Shown: one piece after another, positions 1 through 11,400 of the stretch
Layout: each line of letters opens with the position of its first letter
How positions within the stretch are numbered: the first letter of the stretch is position 1
Made by a program: the position numbers and the translations under genes
Notes under the pieces: model-generated
What the model was told of the DNA's origin: nothing
What the model saw: the letters and a program-made list of their open reading frames with translations, nothing else
The model's database searches: none
DNA from: Onchocerca volvulus
Taxonomy: Eukaryota > Nematoda > Chromadorea > Rhabditida > Onchocercidae
Assembly (NCBI GenBank): GCA_000499405.2
Contig: HG738137.1
Span: 4,030,001-4,094,000, forward strand
Direction of reading: 5' to 3'
Length of the DNA: 64,000 nt

Positions 1-3000
1 TTGTCATACGTGCAGGTGTTATTCCTTGTTCAGCAACTACATCTTCATTATCGCTTAGTGTGTCCGTATTTTCAACAATATTTACAGTATTTTGTATCCT
101 GCTTGGAACGTTATTGATCTGAAATCCATCAAGTTTTACCATTATTAGATAATTTTCATATTTTTGACATGTGAAATTCAAATATAACTTACATCATTCG
201 AATTCGAAATCAATATCAATCTCTATATCAAGACTAATTAAGTTTTTTATTTATAGTAACTTTGTTTCTTTTTGTAATAAAGAAGCACCACAAAATCTGT
301 TTTTTATGCTAGCTTCAATATGTAAATCATTGAGCAGAACAAAACGCAAAAAAAATCTTGTTTTTGATACCTGACTGATATGTTTTCCAGCATCTATTGA
401 ATTCGTTATGAAAAATTTATTATTCTGAGGAGTCAAGTCTTTTGTACTTGTCGTTACAGTTGCCTTCTTTGAAGCTCGAACAATCGCCTGCGCAGAAAGA
501 GAATTTTCAGCCAAGCGACCTCGATGAGCTGCTTTATTTTTCTGAAAAAAAGACATTAAAATATCTTATTTTTACAATAAATCCATTCCGTTATCTTCAT
601 TATCAATCAACTCCGATTTGTTTTGAACACTTCATGCAAGCAAATCATTTGAAGCTATATTTTTAAATAAAAAAAAAAAGTGACTGTAACTTCTGAACTT
701 TCCTGTTCAATATTAAACTTATTCCCAAATAAATATGGCCGTACCACATATCTTCTAATGTTCACTCTTTGTTTTATGCTTCCTTTATAATGATTTATTA
801 TTTGTTATATATCTTATTTTAGATTGAGCAAATAATGTTAGACAAAAATAAATCCGATTGCCTTCTTTTGCAAATTCAAAATTCTTACCGCAAACTAGGA
901 AATAAAAGCTTTGAAAACAGAGAATGCAGTGACCGGTCACTAGAAGTTAGTAATTATTAATTGAGAGCAATTCCCGAAGCCGATCTTCTTACAGCTATAA
1001 GAGAAACTACCCAAGAATTCAGGGCTAACTATTCTATGATCGTTAAATATTAGAAGCAAACTGAAAGGATTAAAAAGCTTGATACGTAAATATCGCATGA
1101 ACTGATGGATGATTAAAGAATAATTCTAATTAAAAAGACTGTTAAAAAAGAAGGGACATTATAAAATATCGTGCACTTTATTTCTTAACTTGGAGGTATA
1201 ATAAAGAGTGGACTCTATAAGACAACCACGGCGAACAATCAATGACTGGCAAAGAAGTTCCAAAACATTTTTTATAGCCGAATTTAAACCAAAAAGATAA
1301 CAATCTTCGTTTGACAGTCTACTGTTAAAGAATCATGACAAAACAATTATATCTGAGAGATTTACTCAGGAATCGATCATCAGATGCACCAATAGTATTT
1401 AAAGAAAAGGCCAAATTCTAGTCAACAGAAAGAGCTTTTAATTCTTCACAACATTTAACCAGATTTTGAGCAATCGTTGCTTCAAAATTTCGACAAGTAA
1501 GTTACTAAATTTTACCTCATCCATCTTTTCATTTCATCTTTAGCCAACCCATTATCACTTCTTCAGAAATGTCGATAATTTTTGGATGAAAAAAATTTTC
1601 ACAATCAATAAGACATAGAAAATGCTTTCCAAGAATTCATGGAATTCCGAAGCATTATAATTTAAAATCTATGTTTCGAAACGATTTAACTTTTGTATAT
1701 CAGATTGATACTTGAAACTCAAGAAAGTACTTAATTTTTAAGTGCTTCTAAAAAATTATTTTTTGCAGGGACAAGCATGTTACAAAATCCTATGTGATCA
1801 ACAAACCGTAATGATTCCAATTTGCTTTTCCAAACGTGTTTTTTCGCCCACTAATTGCTTAATCATCTCATCCTTTTCTTTTAAAGCTGTATTCTTTTTC
1901 CTGATTTGCATTCTCAATTCACTGCGCTGCTGATCGAAATCTTGCATCCTTTCACGAAGATCGCTTATCTGATAAAAACGTTTTAAGAATTTTCCATTTC
2001 ATTCATGAAATGAGCAGCTTGAAACTTATCGAAATATTCCTAAACAAAAATTTCCAAAGTGCTTTCACTTTTATAAACAGCTAATATACAGACTTCAACA
2101 ATTACAAGTCAATTGAATCCCTCCTATTTTTCACACAAAAAAAATGTATAACCATAGTAAATTGAAAATTTAGGCCCAAAAAAACATTGACAAAGTACAA
2201 ATCGAAACTGACCTGCTCCTTAAGCAAATTTATATAATCATTATTACTACCATCTTTCTGCTTCTGTTTTCGATTCAGAATAGCATTTTCTCGTCTCAAA
2301 CGCTCCATATCAGCATTGCGTATTTTCTCCGCCTCCTCTCTTAGAGCAACATTTTCTTGCCGTGTTTGTTTATCATCTTCCAACTGTATAATACGCTTTT
2401 GCAGTTCATTCACTTGTTGACGAAAATATAAATTTTCTTGCAATGCTTCATCGAAAATTTCTTCAAGCTGAAAATTAACAACAATGAATTAGGATTAATT
2501 TTTCAAATTCTCACAGAGCACAAATATTTTGATACAGAGCACACTTCATGCATAATATGATATATGATGATATTCAAATTTATGCTAAATTCTTCCAGAA
2601 TCCAATTTCCATGAATAAGTACACAGTGTAGTGAAATAATCGAAAAAATCACAGCAATTCAGTAATACATTACAAAAGGAAAAAACATCAACCATGAAAA
2701 CAGACTTTCCAGAGAATTCATACCCACTCTGAAACGAGTAATGAAATTATTAATTGTAGGGAAAATCAACATTTTTGTAACATTTGGAACTGCTGATAAA
2801 TTTACCGACAAGATAGTCCGGGAAGGGAATAGTGAGACTGCAAAAACTTCGTAGTAATCCATACTATAAATAAACATCCTTTTCTCAAATGGACTCCATT
2901 GCATTCTCCTTAGATTTGTTTAGTTTTGTTTTAAAAATCTTCGCGGAATTAATTCTGTTTTAAAAAGTAAATATGCACTTTTTCATATTCATTATGGCGA

Positions 3001-4999
3001 TGCTCCTTCGCAAGATCTATATGAGCAATGAGATCTCTCAACTGTTTCGCAAGATTTTGTTCCGTCACACTACTTTCGATCATCTGTTGCATTTTCTGTA
3101 AATCCAAGTTTAGTAATTTAATTTTCAAGGTTTGTTTTTGCAAAATATTTCAACAAATAAATATCGGCAACATAAAGAATCTTACATATTACTATCGTCA
3201 ACAGACTAAGAAAGTTTGCCAAAAAGCACCAGATGAAAATTTTTTTTCTGTTTGTTCATAAAATAGCAATGTCTATCAGAAAAGAAAAAAAAGATTTCCA
3301 TTAATAAGATAATGCTACCTTTCTTCCTGAAATATTTTTCGAAGTCAGGTTTTCCAAAGATTCTTCTAATAATACAGTACTCATTTTTTCTGCATTATTT
3401 CTAATTTTTTTTACATGAGCGTAAATACCACCCTCTGTTTTCTGCAAATATTTCAGCACGATTTTAATGCTATATGTTTCAAAAACTAAAAATGAATATA
3501 ACTTAACAAAAAGTATATAGCAATGAAAGACTATATCAATAAATGAATCTGACCTCACTGAAAATGGATGGTACTGTTTCTTGTATAGCACATGATCTTC
3601 CATATGCTTCTGAAATAACATTCATTACTTGAATATAATTAAGACGATACTAACTCATATCTCTGTCTGAATTTTCAAACTTAAGGTTCTTAAGTTAATA
3701 AAAAAGGATAAATAAAGAGTGGAAAAAGTTTACCTTTCTGGGATCTTCCATTTATGAAATGCGCAATTCCCTTAGGTGAAGAAAATCCTCCATTTGCAAC
3801 GACTGATTCAAGAGGAAGCTCCTAATAAAAAGGAAGATAAGTCAAATAAATTATGGGTCTACAGAGATGTGAATTAGATAGCAGCTTAATTCAATTACTG
3901 TTTTCTTCTTTGCTTCTGATGCAAACTCGCTGATAACTTGGCGCCAGTGGCGCGATCTTGTGCCATCAGTATCTTGAGAGTTATTGGATGTCCCTGGTGA
4001 GATTACGTCATGCACTTGAGATTCTGTGCGTTCAAGATTTCCGGCAATTGAGCTTTCTGCTGATGTATTAATCGATTCTAAAAAGAAGCTGATACTAAAA
4101 ATTAATTAGTTGAAATTATATATATATAATTATATATATATACATATATATATGTAGGGAGAGAGAAAAAGAGAGGGAGAGGTAGTACAAGTTGACATAA
4201 TTTTTCGATGGTAAGAATAAAATAATTGAAAAATTAAATACTTTTCTGCACGATGCGATCATTATTGCCAAAGTTACTCAATGCTAAAGAAGCGATGTTA
4301 GTTTCATTCGTTGAAAAACTACTCAAATCATGAATTACTGATGGTACACCGTGATTGCTCCGAACTTCTAAAACAAGAAATCGAATAACACAAAACAATA
4401 ATAATTTTTTTAATACTACCAAAAAATATAAATATAAACCGGATGAAGCTGCTGAATTATTGCTACTGCAATCAGTAACGTCTATCACCACTGATTCAAT
4501 GCCGTTATCCTTTCTGTTATTGTTTGGACTAAGAACCACCGAACAAGCATCATCCGGACAACCGCTGTCGGCCGTGCCAGCCGTATATGGACGATTTAAA
4601 TCCTCAGTTTCACTTTCATCTAAAAAAGCTCGAAAAGTTTGATATGATTGGAGTTCACTTATCAAAAACAATTGAGAATACTGCAACAAACTGTCAATAA
4701 CTAATGTCCGACCAAAATTTTCGAATTTTTGAAATAGATCAATTTATCCGCGAAGATTTCCTAAAATAAGCTTCCAAAACTCTTGAACTTACAAACAGGA
4801 CTCTGATTATCGTTTGAAATATTTGACGAAATTGAATGCTGCTCTGCAGCACTTTTTCGCATTGGGTAATGTATTTTTTCCTGCAATAAGTCAAGGCAGT
4901 AGTTTAATGTGATAGGTTAGTAAGAATTTAATCCAGACTTACCATCAATCGTCCTGAAATACCGCTGCGTTTCCTCAAAAACGGTTTTGGCGAGACCAT
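1..4999 (-). CDS. sas-4: SAS-4/CPAP-like centriole assembly protein, 3' end beyond window
   Basis: Thirteen exons chain in one phase: 4999-4943, 4880-4793, 4619-4440, 4367-4242, 4077-3899, 3821-3734, 3609-3554, 3441-3319, 3095-2979, 2467-2213, 1968-1807, 541-371, 118-1 (about 573 codons, continuing left of base 1). The start ATG lies 2 nt after a TTTCCCAG acceptor, which fits trans-splicing. Near the N-terminus the box PKPFLRKRSG resembles the PFLRKGxG box near the start of nematode SAS-4 and vertebrate CPAP. Residues about 40-240 are Ser/Asn-rich and low in structure, and residues about 300-477 are charged heptad coiled coil. SAS-4/CPAP builds centriolar microtubules; its C-terminal TCP10/G-box domain would lie outside the window, so the family call rests on the N-terminal box plus architecture. 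A TGA at 1798 would end the protein early, but a donor at 1806 and a strong acceptor at 542 carry the frame on. Another large coiled-coil centrosome or Golgi protein is the alternative. Confidence 0.6.
690..1690 (+). mobile_element. decayed mariner transposon, copy 1
   Basis: A broken mariner-family transposase can be followed from about 835 (MLDK start) to about 1665. Fragments with the family's order are visible: LRAI.EADLL near 960-990, KQTERIKKLD near 1055-1085, DN..EQSMTGKEVPKHF near 1215-1270, NRKSF near 1420, a degenerate HFFRNVDNF near 1550-1580, and AFQEF-like text near 1630. Stops and frameshifts interrupt every frame, so it is dead. It sits antisense inside the large intron (1806-542) of the SAS-4-like gene. 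The inverted terminal repeats could not be fixed by eye, so the ends are approximate. Confidence 0.75.
4112..4182. repeat. TA-rich microsatellite followed by a GA-rich tract
   Basis: An alternating TATATA stretch of about 40 bp runs directly into a GAGAGA/GGGAGA purine tract. It lies inside an intron of the SAS-4-like gene (between the exons ending at 4242 and starting at 4077). No coding or other role is visible. Confidence 0.8.
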
Positions 5000-5399
5000 T
5001 ACTGGGAAAGAGAGAGAGAGACCAGATTATCTTAAAGCAATACCGTATTTGAAACTGTTTTTATAAAAATAATTTCTCTTAAATTTTTAAAATGACGTAG
5101 TGGATTACAATAGGGAAGCTAACAACTAAAACATTTTAAAAAAAATAATCATTCAAGAAGAAAATGCAGCACGCTATGAAAAATAAAATATGCTGCTTTA
5201 GAATTATAGAATTATTCAAATAACATGCTTGTAATAATTAGAAGTAATTAAGAATGAAAACAAGAGATGTTACAATAAAATAGAGAATGAAGATGATAGA
5301 AATCGTGATAATTATTCTAAGAATATGCAACAATTTATGATAAAGGAAGTTTATACAGAATTGGCATGACCGTCGAGTAATATAAGCCTATTTCTCTCT

Positions 5400-6650
5400 A
5401 ATTCTCTTAGAGACAACAAAACCAACTCCATTCCGTCACCAACCATTCTGTGCACATTTTATTTCTTCATGGAAAATAGGGGCCAGCCGCGCAAAACCAT
5501 TCGGCCAAACAAATGGGATATATTACCCAAATGGATTGATATTGCTATGAAAAGCGAAATAATGTAAATTGAACGTGAACTTGAACTTCTATTGCCACGA
5601 GCTCTGTGACTAGGATTGACTCGAGCTCCGAAATCTGACCCTTTAAATCCTCCGGTCTCCTCTTCCTCCAGCATGTTGCCTTATAATTGTTTGACCTCAC
5701 TTTATAAATGAATCAGAGCTTTTGGCGGTCGTGGTCAAACGATTCAATCCATTCAAATACTTTTACCTAATAGAGGTATGACAGGTACAGAAAAAGCAAG
5801 TATATCCACAAAAAAAAAAAAAAAAAAAGAAAACGCTCCTTTTTGAATACTTTTGTAAATTTTTTATATACACGCGTTACGTTGGCTCAGCTTATTAAGT
5901 GGAAAATGTTGGAGAAAAAAATCCGATCGAACTGTAATTTGGACTGTAATCTGGTTGGATTGGGGTTGTCTCTTCTTGCTGTTGTGACTCGGTTAGGTCA
6001 GCAATAGATGCCCGAAAAGTCTGCCTTGTGTGATGGAAACGAATTCTGCTAAGAAAATCTTATTGATTGATGAGGAAGTAATTTCTCGTAACAAACAATT
6101 ATCAGGGAATATCCAGTAAAATTGATTATTGGGTTATTCTTTCCTTCATCGCCCGTATGAATACTGCTCAATTGAATTATCGGATTGTTACTATTGCTGT
6201 GTCGCTTTGAGCTCCGACCTTTTACTATTGCTATGTCGGTGTAATCCGAATCTTGTCCTCTTAAATATTTTCGGAGCTTCTTACCTTTACCTGATCTCCA
6301 TCGTTTCGCCTCTTGATTGGATGGCTTCATTTTGTTTATTTGTGAATCGTAGCGCTTTGGTGGTAAGTACGCTTATCCTTTTGGCGATACACATGTTATC
6401 TTTTTGGCGGCAAACATATTTATCCTTTTGGCAGTAAACATGTTTATCGTCTGTTTAAAACTGTGTCGTACTATTTGATCTTTAGCATGCTTGTTTACAT
6501 TAATTGTTGTGGATTCAACCCTTTCATTTACTTTTACCTACCAGGGTGTGACAGATGAAAAAAAGTAGGCATATCTATTTATAAACACGCGCCGATTCGA
6601 ATGCAACATTGTATCGAAATTTTAAAGCTATCGGTGAAGAAAATGCAATA
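5400..6650 (-). repeat. non-autonomous Helitron-type repeat, reverse orientation
   Basis: Read on the minus strand, this block matches the repeat at 44.8-45.3 kb and the tail segments at 18.15-18.4 and 19.1-19.5 kb. Shared pieces are GAAAGAATAA followed by a conserved tail ending in CATCAATCAATAA, the phrase GGATTTAAAGG, and a row of units around AACATGTTTACYGCCAAA (6365-6450). Two direct copies of a segment, ACTTTTACCTA to ACACGCG, lie at about 5740-5880 and 6505-6600, so this may be two elements or one with duplicated ends. A 71-codon frame at 5674-5459 belongs to the repeat. The tie to Helitrons is inferred from the relics at 17.5-19.1 kb. The block separates the divergent SAS-4-like and RPP21 genes. 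Confidence 0.6.
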
Positions 6651-7130
6651 TTATGTCGAAAGAAACAACGAACATTTATGTTTTTATTTATATAGATTAA
6701 TGGATTATCAAAAAAGAATAAACAAAGATAAGCGAAGCTCAACACTCAAATAGAAGTTTTGTTGGGAAAGGCTAAAAAATGAATGGAAAAATCATAACCA
6801 TCTCTCACTATTTTGTTTCCTATTATTTTTCTCACGTAGCCATTTATAAATGATACTCATATATTTTCATTTTAGTATTTTGATTTGGGCTAGTTTCGAT
6901 CATGTGTTTTTGATAATTGTTATTCAATTACTTCAAATAAATATCAAAAAAACAATTTCATCAAGTTTGTAGCGCTAGTTCGAATGGCAGAACCGACTTT
7001 TATTTTAATACTCCAACTGTAACTATTAAAAAACAGACTTTATTAATAACACTTCTGCCAACAACGGACTTACTCGAATCCAAGTTTTACCGACAATACG
7101 TTAGCTATTACCATAATCGTTGCAAATTTC

Positions 7131-7135
7131 AGTTT
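7131..7135 (+). promoter_or_regulatory. probable spliced-leader acceptor of the RPP21 gene
   Basis: The sequence AAATTTCAG ends at 7132 and the start ATG begins at 7136, only 3 nt later. No upstream coding exon fits. In nematodes TTTCAG so close to a start codon usually marks SL1 trans-splicing. This is inference; there is no transcript evidence here. Confidence 0.55.
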
Positions 7136-7992
7136 ATGAATTTGGATAAACCCGAATTCGTTCAGGAACAAATGTCGGATCGCTTTGTAACAGGCGGGAA
7201 AACACGGTCATTTAAACCAAACGAATTCCATTACCGATGTAATTATCTTTACAGAGCAGCAAGTCTACTCTGCTCACGTGAGTTTCCCATAAGTTGAATT
7301 TCAAACGTGAGTTTCCAGAAATTTCTGAATATATAGGAACATTTTTTTTTTTTTAGAATCATCTGGAAATAGTGGGCTGGAAACGCTTAGCAAACTTTAT
7401 CTTCGTGAAATGAAAGAATTGTGTTTGGTTGAAATGATACGATTAGAGAAGGATTTTGGTCGAACAATTTGTAAGTGCTGCAAGAATATTTTTGTTGCTC
7501 GTCTCAATGGAACTCAATCAATCATGATAAGGTGATCATTAATTTGAAGTTATAGTTAGTCTGAGTTCTTCACTTTTTTAACAAATTTGTAATTTAATAA
7601 ATATTTTATAATGGAAAATCCATATGTAGATTTTATTTTTAAATACAAAAAATGTACATATAGATTTATAGATTTTGAATACCAGATGGACCAGTATAAA
7701 AGACTATAATCTTGTCTCGTGAAAAATTCTGAAAAAAAAAATTAGAAAATTCTTGTGAAAGATGATAAAAAAAAAAAAAAAGCGATTGCGTAGTTCTTGT
7801 TACCTTTAATTAGAAATTCTCTGAGCTTCCAGATTCAACAAAAAGAAGCAAATGATAAGGACATGTCTCAGCTGTGGAGCTAAAAAGCATTTCTTAAGAA
7901 ACAGTAGGTACCTCTCTCGAAATGAACGAAATCACAATCAAATAGAGATTGAAAAACGACAACAGGAAGTATCGGCTGAAGAAGTTCATTAG
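7136..7992 (+). CDS. rpp21: ribonuclease P protein subunit p21 (Rpp21/Rpr2 family)
   Basis: Three exons, 7136-7277, 7357-7531 and 7833-7992, encode 158 residues, close to the about 154 of human RPP21. After a basic N-terminus comes the helical part containing YLYRAASLLC, then a long helix (LREMKELCLVEMIRLEKDFG). The zinc ribbon follows as two Cys pairs: CKCC at about residues 91-94 and CLSC further on, after the phrase RLNGTQSIMIR. This pairing defines the Rpr2/Rpp21 family. The protein binds the catalytic RNA of RNase P (and MRP) in the nucleus and helps remove tRNA 5' leaders. The second intron has donor GTGATC and acceptor TTCCAG. The C-terminus is acidic and Gln-rich without further domains. 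Confidence 0.88.
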
Positions 7993-8435
7993 GTATTTCC
8001 TAACATCGATTGATGTATTTGAAATTTCCCTTTTTCTGTGAATTACTGCAGTTTATTTTTCGCTCAGCTTAGAAATTAAAAAACATGGCAAATAGATGTC
8101 TATAAGGCTCATTTAAGTTCTTTCATAATATTTTCAAACCTAATTTTTTTCTCAAGTTGTGCAGTAGTACTTTTTTAATTAATGATTTGAAATTTTTCAT
8201 CAGTTTATATTATCTCTTAAGATTGTGCTTCTCATTTCAAAAAATTTTGAATCCGCAGTCAATGGCAAAATACCTGAATCAATTTTTTATCAAACAGTTG
8301 ACACCATAATGAAAAATAGATCCAGGAGATATAGAATTGCGCAATCTTTTTGTGTCAGAAATGCTAAGTACTCATTTAATGAGAATACTTTAAACAATAA
8401 CAATGAATTTCAACTTTTTACGCATTAAGATGTTT

Positions 8436-11400
8436 TCATTCAGGCGATGCTTCGTCACTTATTCCTTCTAGATCCCTCTTCGCTCTTATTAGCAGTTCAT
8501 CTTCTTCTTCACCATTTTTCTTGTTTTTTGAAGCTAAAAAATTAAAAGCTCTTATAGAATAATACATTTAGCAAAAAGGAAATAAAAATTAAGCATCAGT
8601 GTTTTGTAAAAAACCTACTTGTTAATCTGGAATTCCCGCTTGCAGTCGTTACATTGTAGTCTGTTTGCTGACTACCATCTCTTTGAAATTCCTAATAAAT
8701 ATTGAAATTTTTGTCAAGAATTATGCATAGTAGTGATTTGGTTAGAAGAAAAAAGTTAAGTAAAAGCGAAATTGCAAGCGAAATAAGTTTCTCTGTCATA
8801 CACTTGTCATGGGAAATTGAATACTTCGATGAACAAAAATCGACAGAAAATGTGATGTATGAATTACCTGATGAGTTCTCGAACTATATTACCATAGATA
8901 TTTCATTATGTCCAGAATAACTACCACATAGAAAAATGGATTTCGGATAAAATTCGTCATCAAGAGAACTTTCGCAATGAATATATGTCTAACTGCTAGT
9001 TTCAAGTACAGATTATAGAAATAAAAAAGGCATAACTTGTCACCTGACTAATTGTCCAGTTATCTTCAGCAAGTTCTGTTACAGATTTCTGATTATCCAA
9101 ACGGTGTATACAAATTGCACGGTCTTCACCAACGCTAGCTATATATTTCCCGTTTATCGAAAACGAAAGATCTTTTACCTGAAATTGTATTCATAATTGC
9201 CGATTTTCTGAAATCTTTACTGAAAATTTGATAATCCTAAATATCAAATTAAGGAGTTTTTGAGAGAAATAGTTAAATCATGTAAACATTCGAAATGATG
9301 AATTTGGCAAGCTATTTACTTCTTTAACTGAAATGTTGCAATCTGAATCATGACTAAGGCATCGTCATGGAAAGAAATTACGGAAATGTTTTTTCCTCGT
9401 TAAATTAAATTAAAATTTGATTTCTTTTTGAAAACTTAGAGACTGAAACCACTGTAACAATCTTTTATCGAAAATGAAATATTTAAACTAGAATAGAGTA
9501 CGATAACGCTACTCTAGATAGCTTCTAGAATGATATTTTACCAACAATTTATAATTTATCATAATGACCGCTTTGGAAAAGGAAATTAGTTGTTTTTCGA
9601 AATTGCATAATTTCGATATGAACAAAGGATTCATATTATGCCAATAAATTAATGTTCAAAAATTAACCACTCCTTCATGGACTCCTTGAAAAACATGAAG
9701 TGCACATTCTTGTGTGGTACTCCATAGAATCACACAACCATCGTTCGATGAACTTGCAAATCTGTAATTATTAAATTTTGACATAAATAGAATGCATTCA
9801 ATAGATGGGCTACAAAAATAAAAAAATTATGCGAAACATATACTACATTTGTGGATCTTGAGAGTTATATCTGATAGCCGTAATACAACTTCGATGACCA
9901 CAGAAACTTTTAACCAGTTGTGCCTTGTCTATGTGACTGAAAACAATCTTTAATTAATAAAAAATGATTATCATAAATAACAAACTGTCTTCTCCTTCTT
10001 CACAAAAGGCAACTGGAATTTGAAGACAACTAAATGAAAATGAGAAAATCATCCAAGAATTTTTCAAATGTAAAATCTTACATTATGTAAAGTTTAACTA
10101 TCTTATCATCCGAGCCAGTCAGCAAGTTGTCTGATGACGGAGAAAAACATGTTGCTCTTACTTTAATTGCATGTGCTGGAAATTGAAGATAATCTCAGAC
10201 AATGGAGGAAATTTTTTAATATCGTGAAAAGAAAAAAAGAAAGAATTAATTTTCTAATAATAAACCTTCAAAGAAAAATCGAATTTCAAGCTTTGGTGCA
10301 TCAAGTATAGTGACAATCCCTTCATTATTAGCAACGGCAATCATTTTGTTGTCTGGACTCTGAAATACAAGTGAAAATACCAATTGAAAGGGCTTCACAA
10401 CTCTAGCATTTAAATGAATCAACATACGAAACTAAATAAAACATAAGTGAGAGAAATTACTGTATTATATATAAATCATGCAAACCAAAATCAAAACATA
10501 ACGTTGATGTAGAAACAACAATCATTTCTATACTATTTAGTTTTGCTGTTCTACATATATAAAACAGCTCAAAAGTGGAGTACAGCAAAACTGAAATAAA
10601 TATGGTCATATTACACATCGTTTTAGTGCTTACTCCTCGTTTAAGTCTTTTTTTTCTATAATAACTTATTATTTGTTGCCTATTTCACACTTACTTCAGA
10701 TTAAGTAAATAACGTTAGACAAAAATAAATCCTATTGCCTTCTTTTATGAATTCAAAATTCTTGTCGTAAACTAGGAAATAAAAGCTTGAAAAGAGAGAA
10801 TGTAGTGACCGATCGTTGGAAGTTGGTAATTATCAACTGAGAGCAATTACCGACGCTGATGTTCTTATAGTTATCAGAGAAACTACCGAAAAATTTAGAG
10901 CTATTCATTCTATGGTCATTAACTATCTGAAGCGAACTGAAAGGATTAAAAAGCCTGATTTGTGAATATCGCATAAACTGATGGATAATTTAAAAAAACT
11001 TTTTAAAATATCGTGCATTTTCTTTTTCTGTGAAACAACAATAAACAATTTATTAATAGGGGGGTATAACAAAAAATGGATTCTATAAGACAATCAGAGG
11101 ACCATTCATTAACTGGCAAAGAAACTATAACATACTTTTTATAGCCAAATCTGCACCAAAAAAGGTAATAATCTTCGTTTCATAATTAATTGTTAAAGAA
11201 TCATGACAAAATAATTATATCTGAGAGATAAATTCAGGAGTCGATCATCAGATGTAATAATAATATGTAAAGAAAAGGCCAAACTCTAATCAGCAGAAAG
11301 AACTTTAGTTTTTCACAACCTCTGACCATATTTTGAGCAACCATTTCAAGAAACTAGACGAATAGGTCACTGGATTTTATTTTATCGGTTATATTTAACT

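Noticed and set aside
1798..1806. TGA at 1798 as the end of the coiled-coil gene
   Set aside because: A phase-0 donor (GTTTGT) at 1806 and a very good acceptor at 542 give two more in-phase exons running to the window edge, so the stop lies in an intron. This remains a judgement.
5459..5674. Frame starting MLEEEETGG as a first exon of the SAS-4-like gene
   Set aside because: It aligns with the dispersed repeat at 44.95-45.05 kb (GGATTTAAAGG...), and the gene already has a start right after a trans-splice-like acceptor at 5002.
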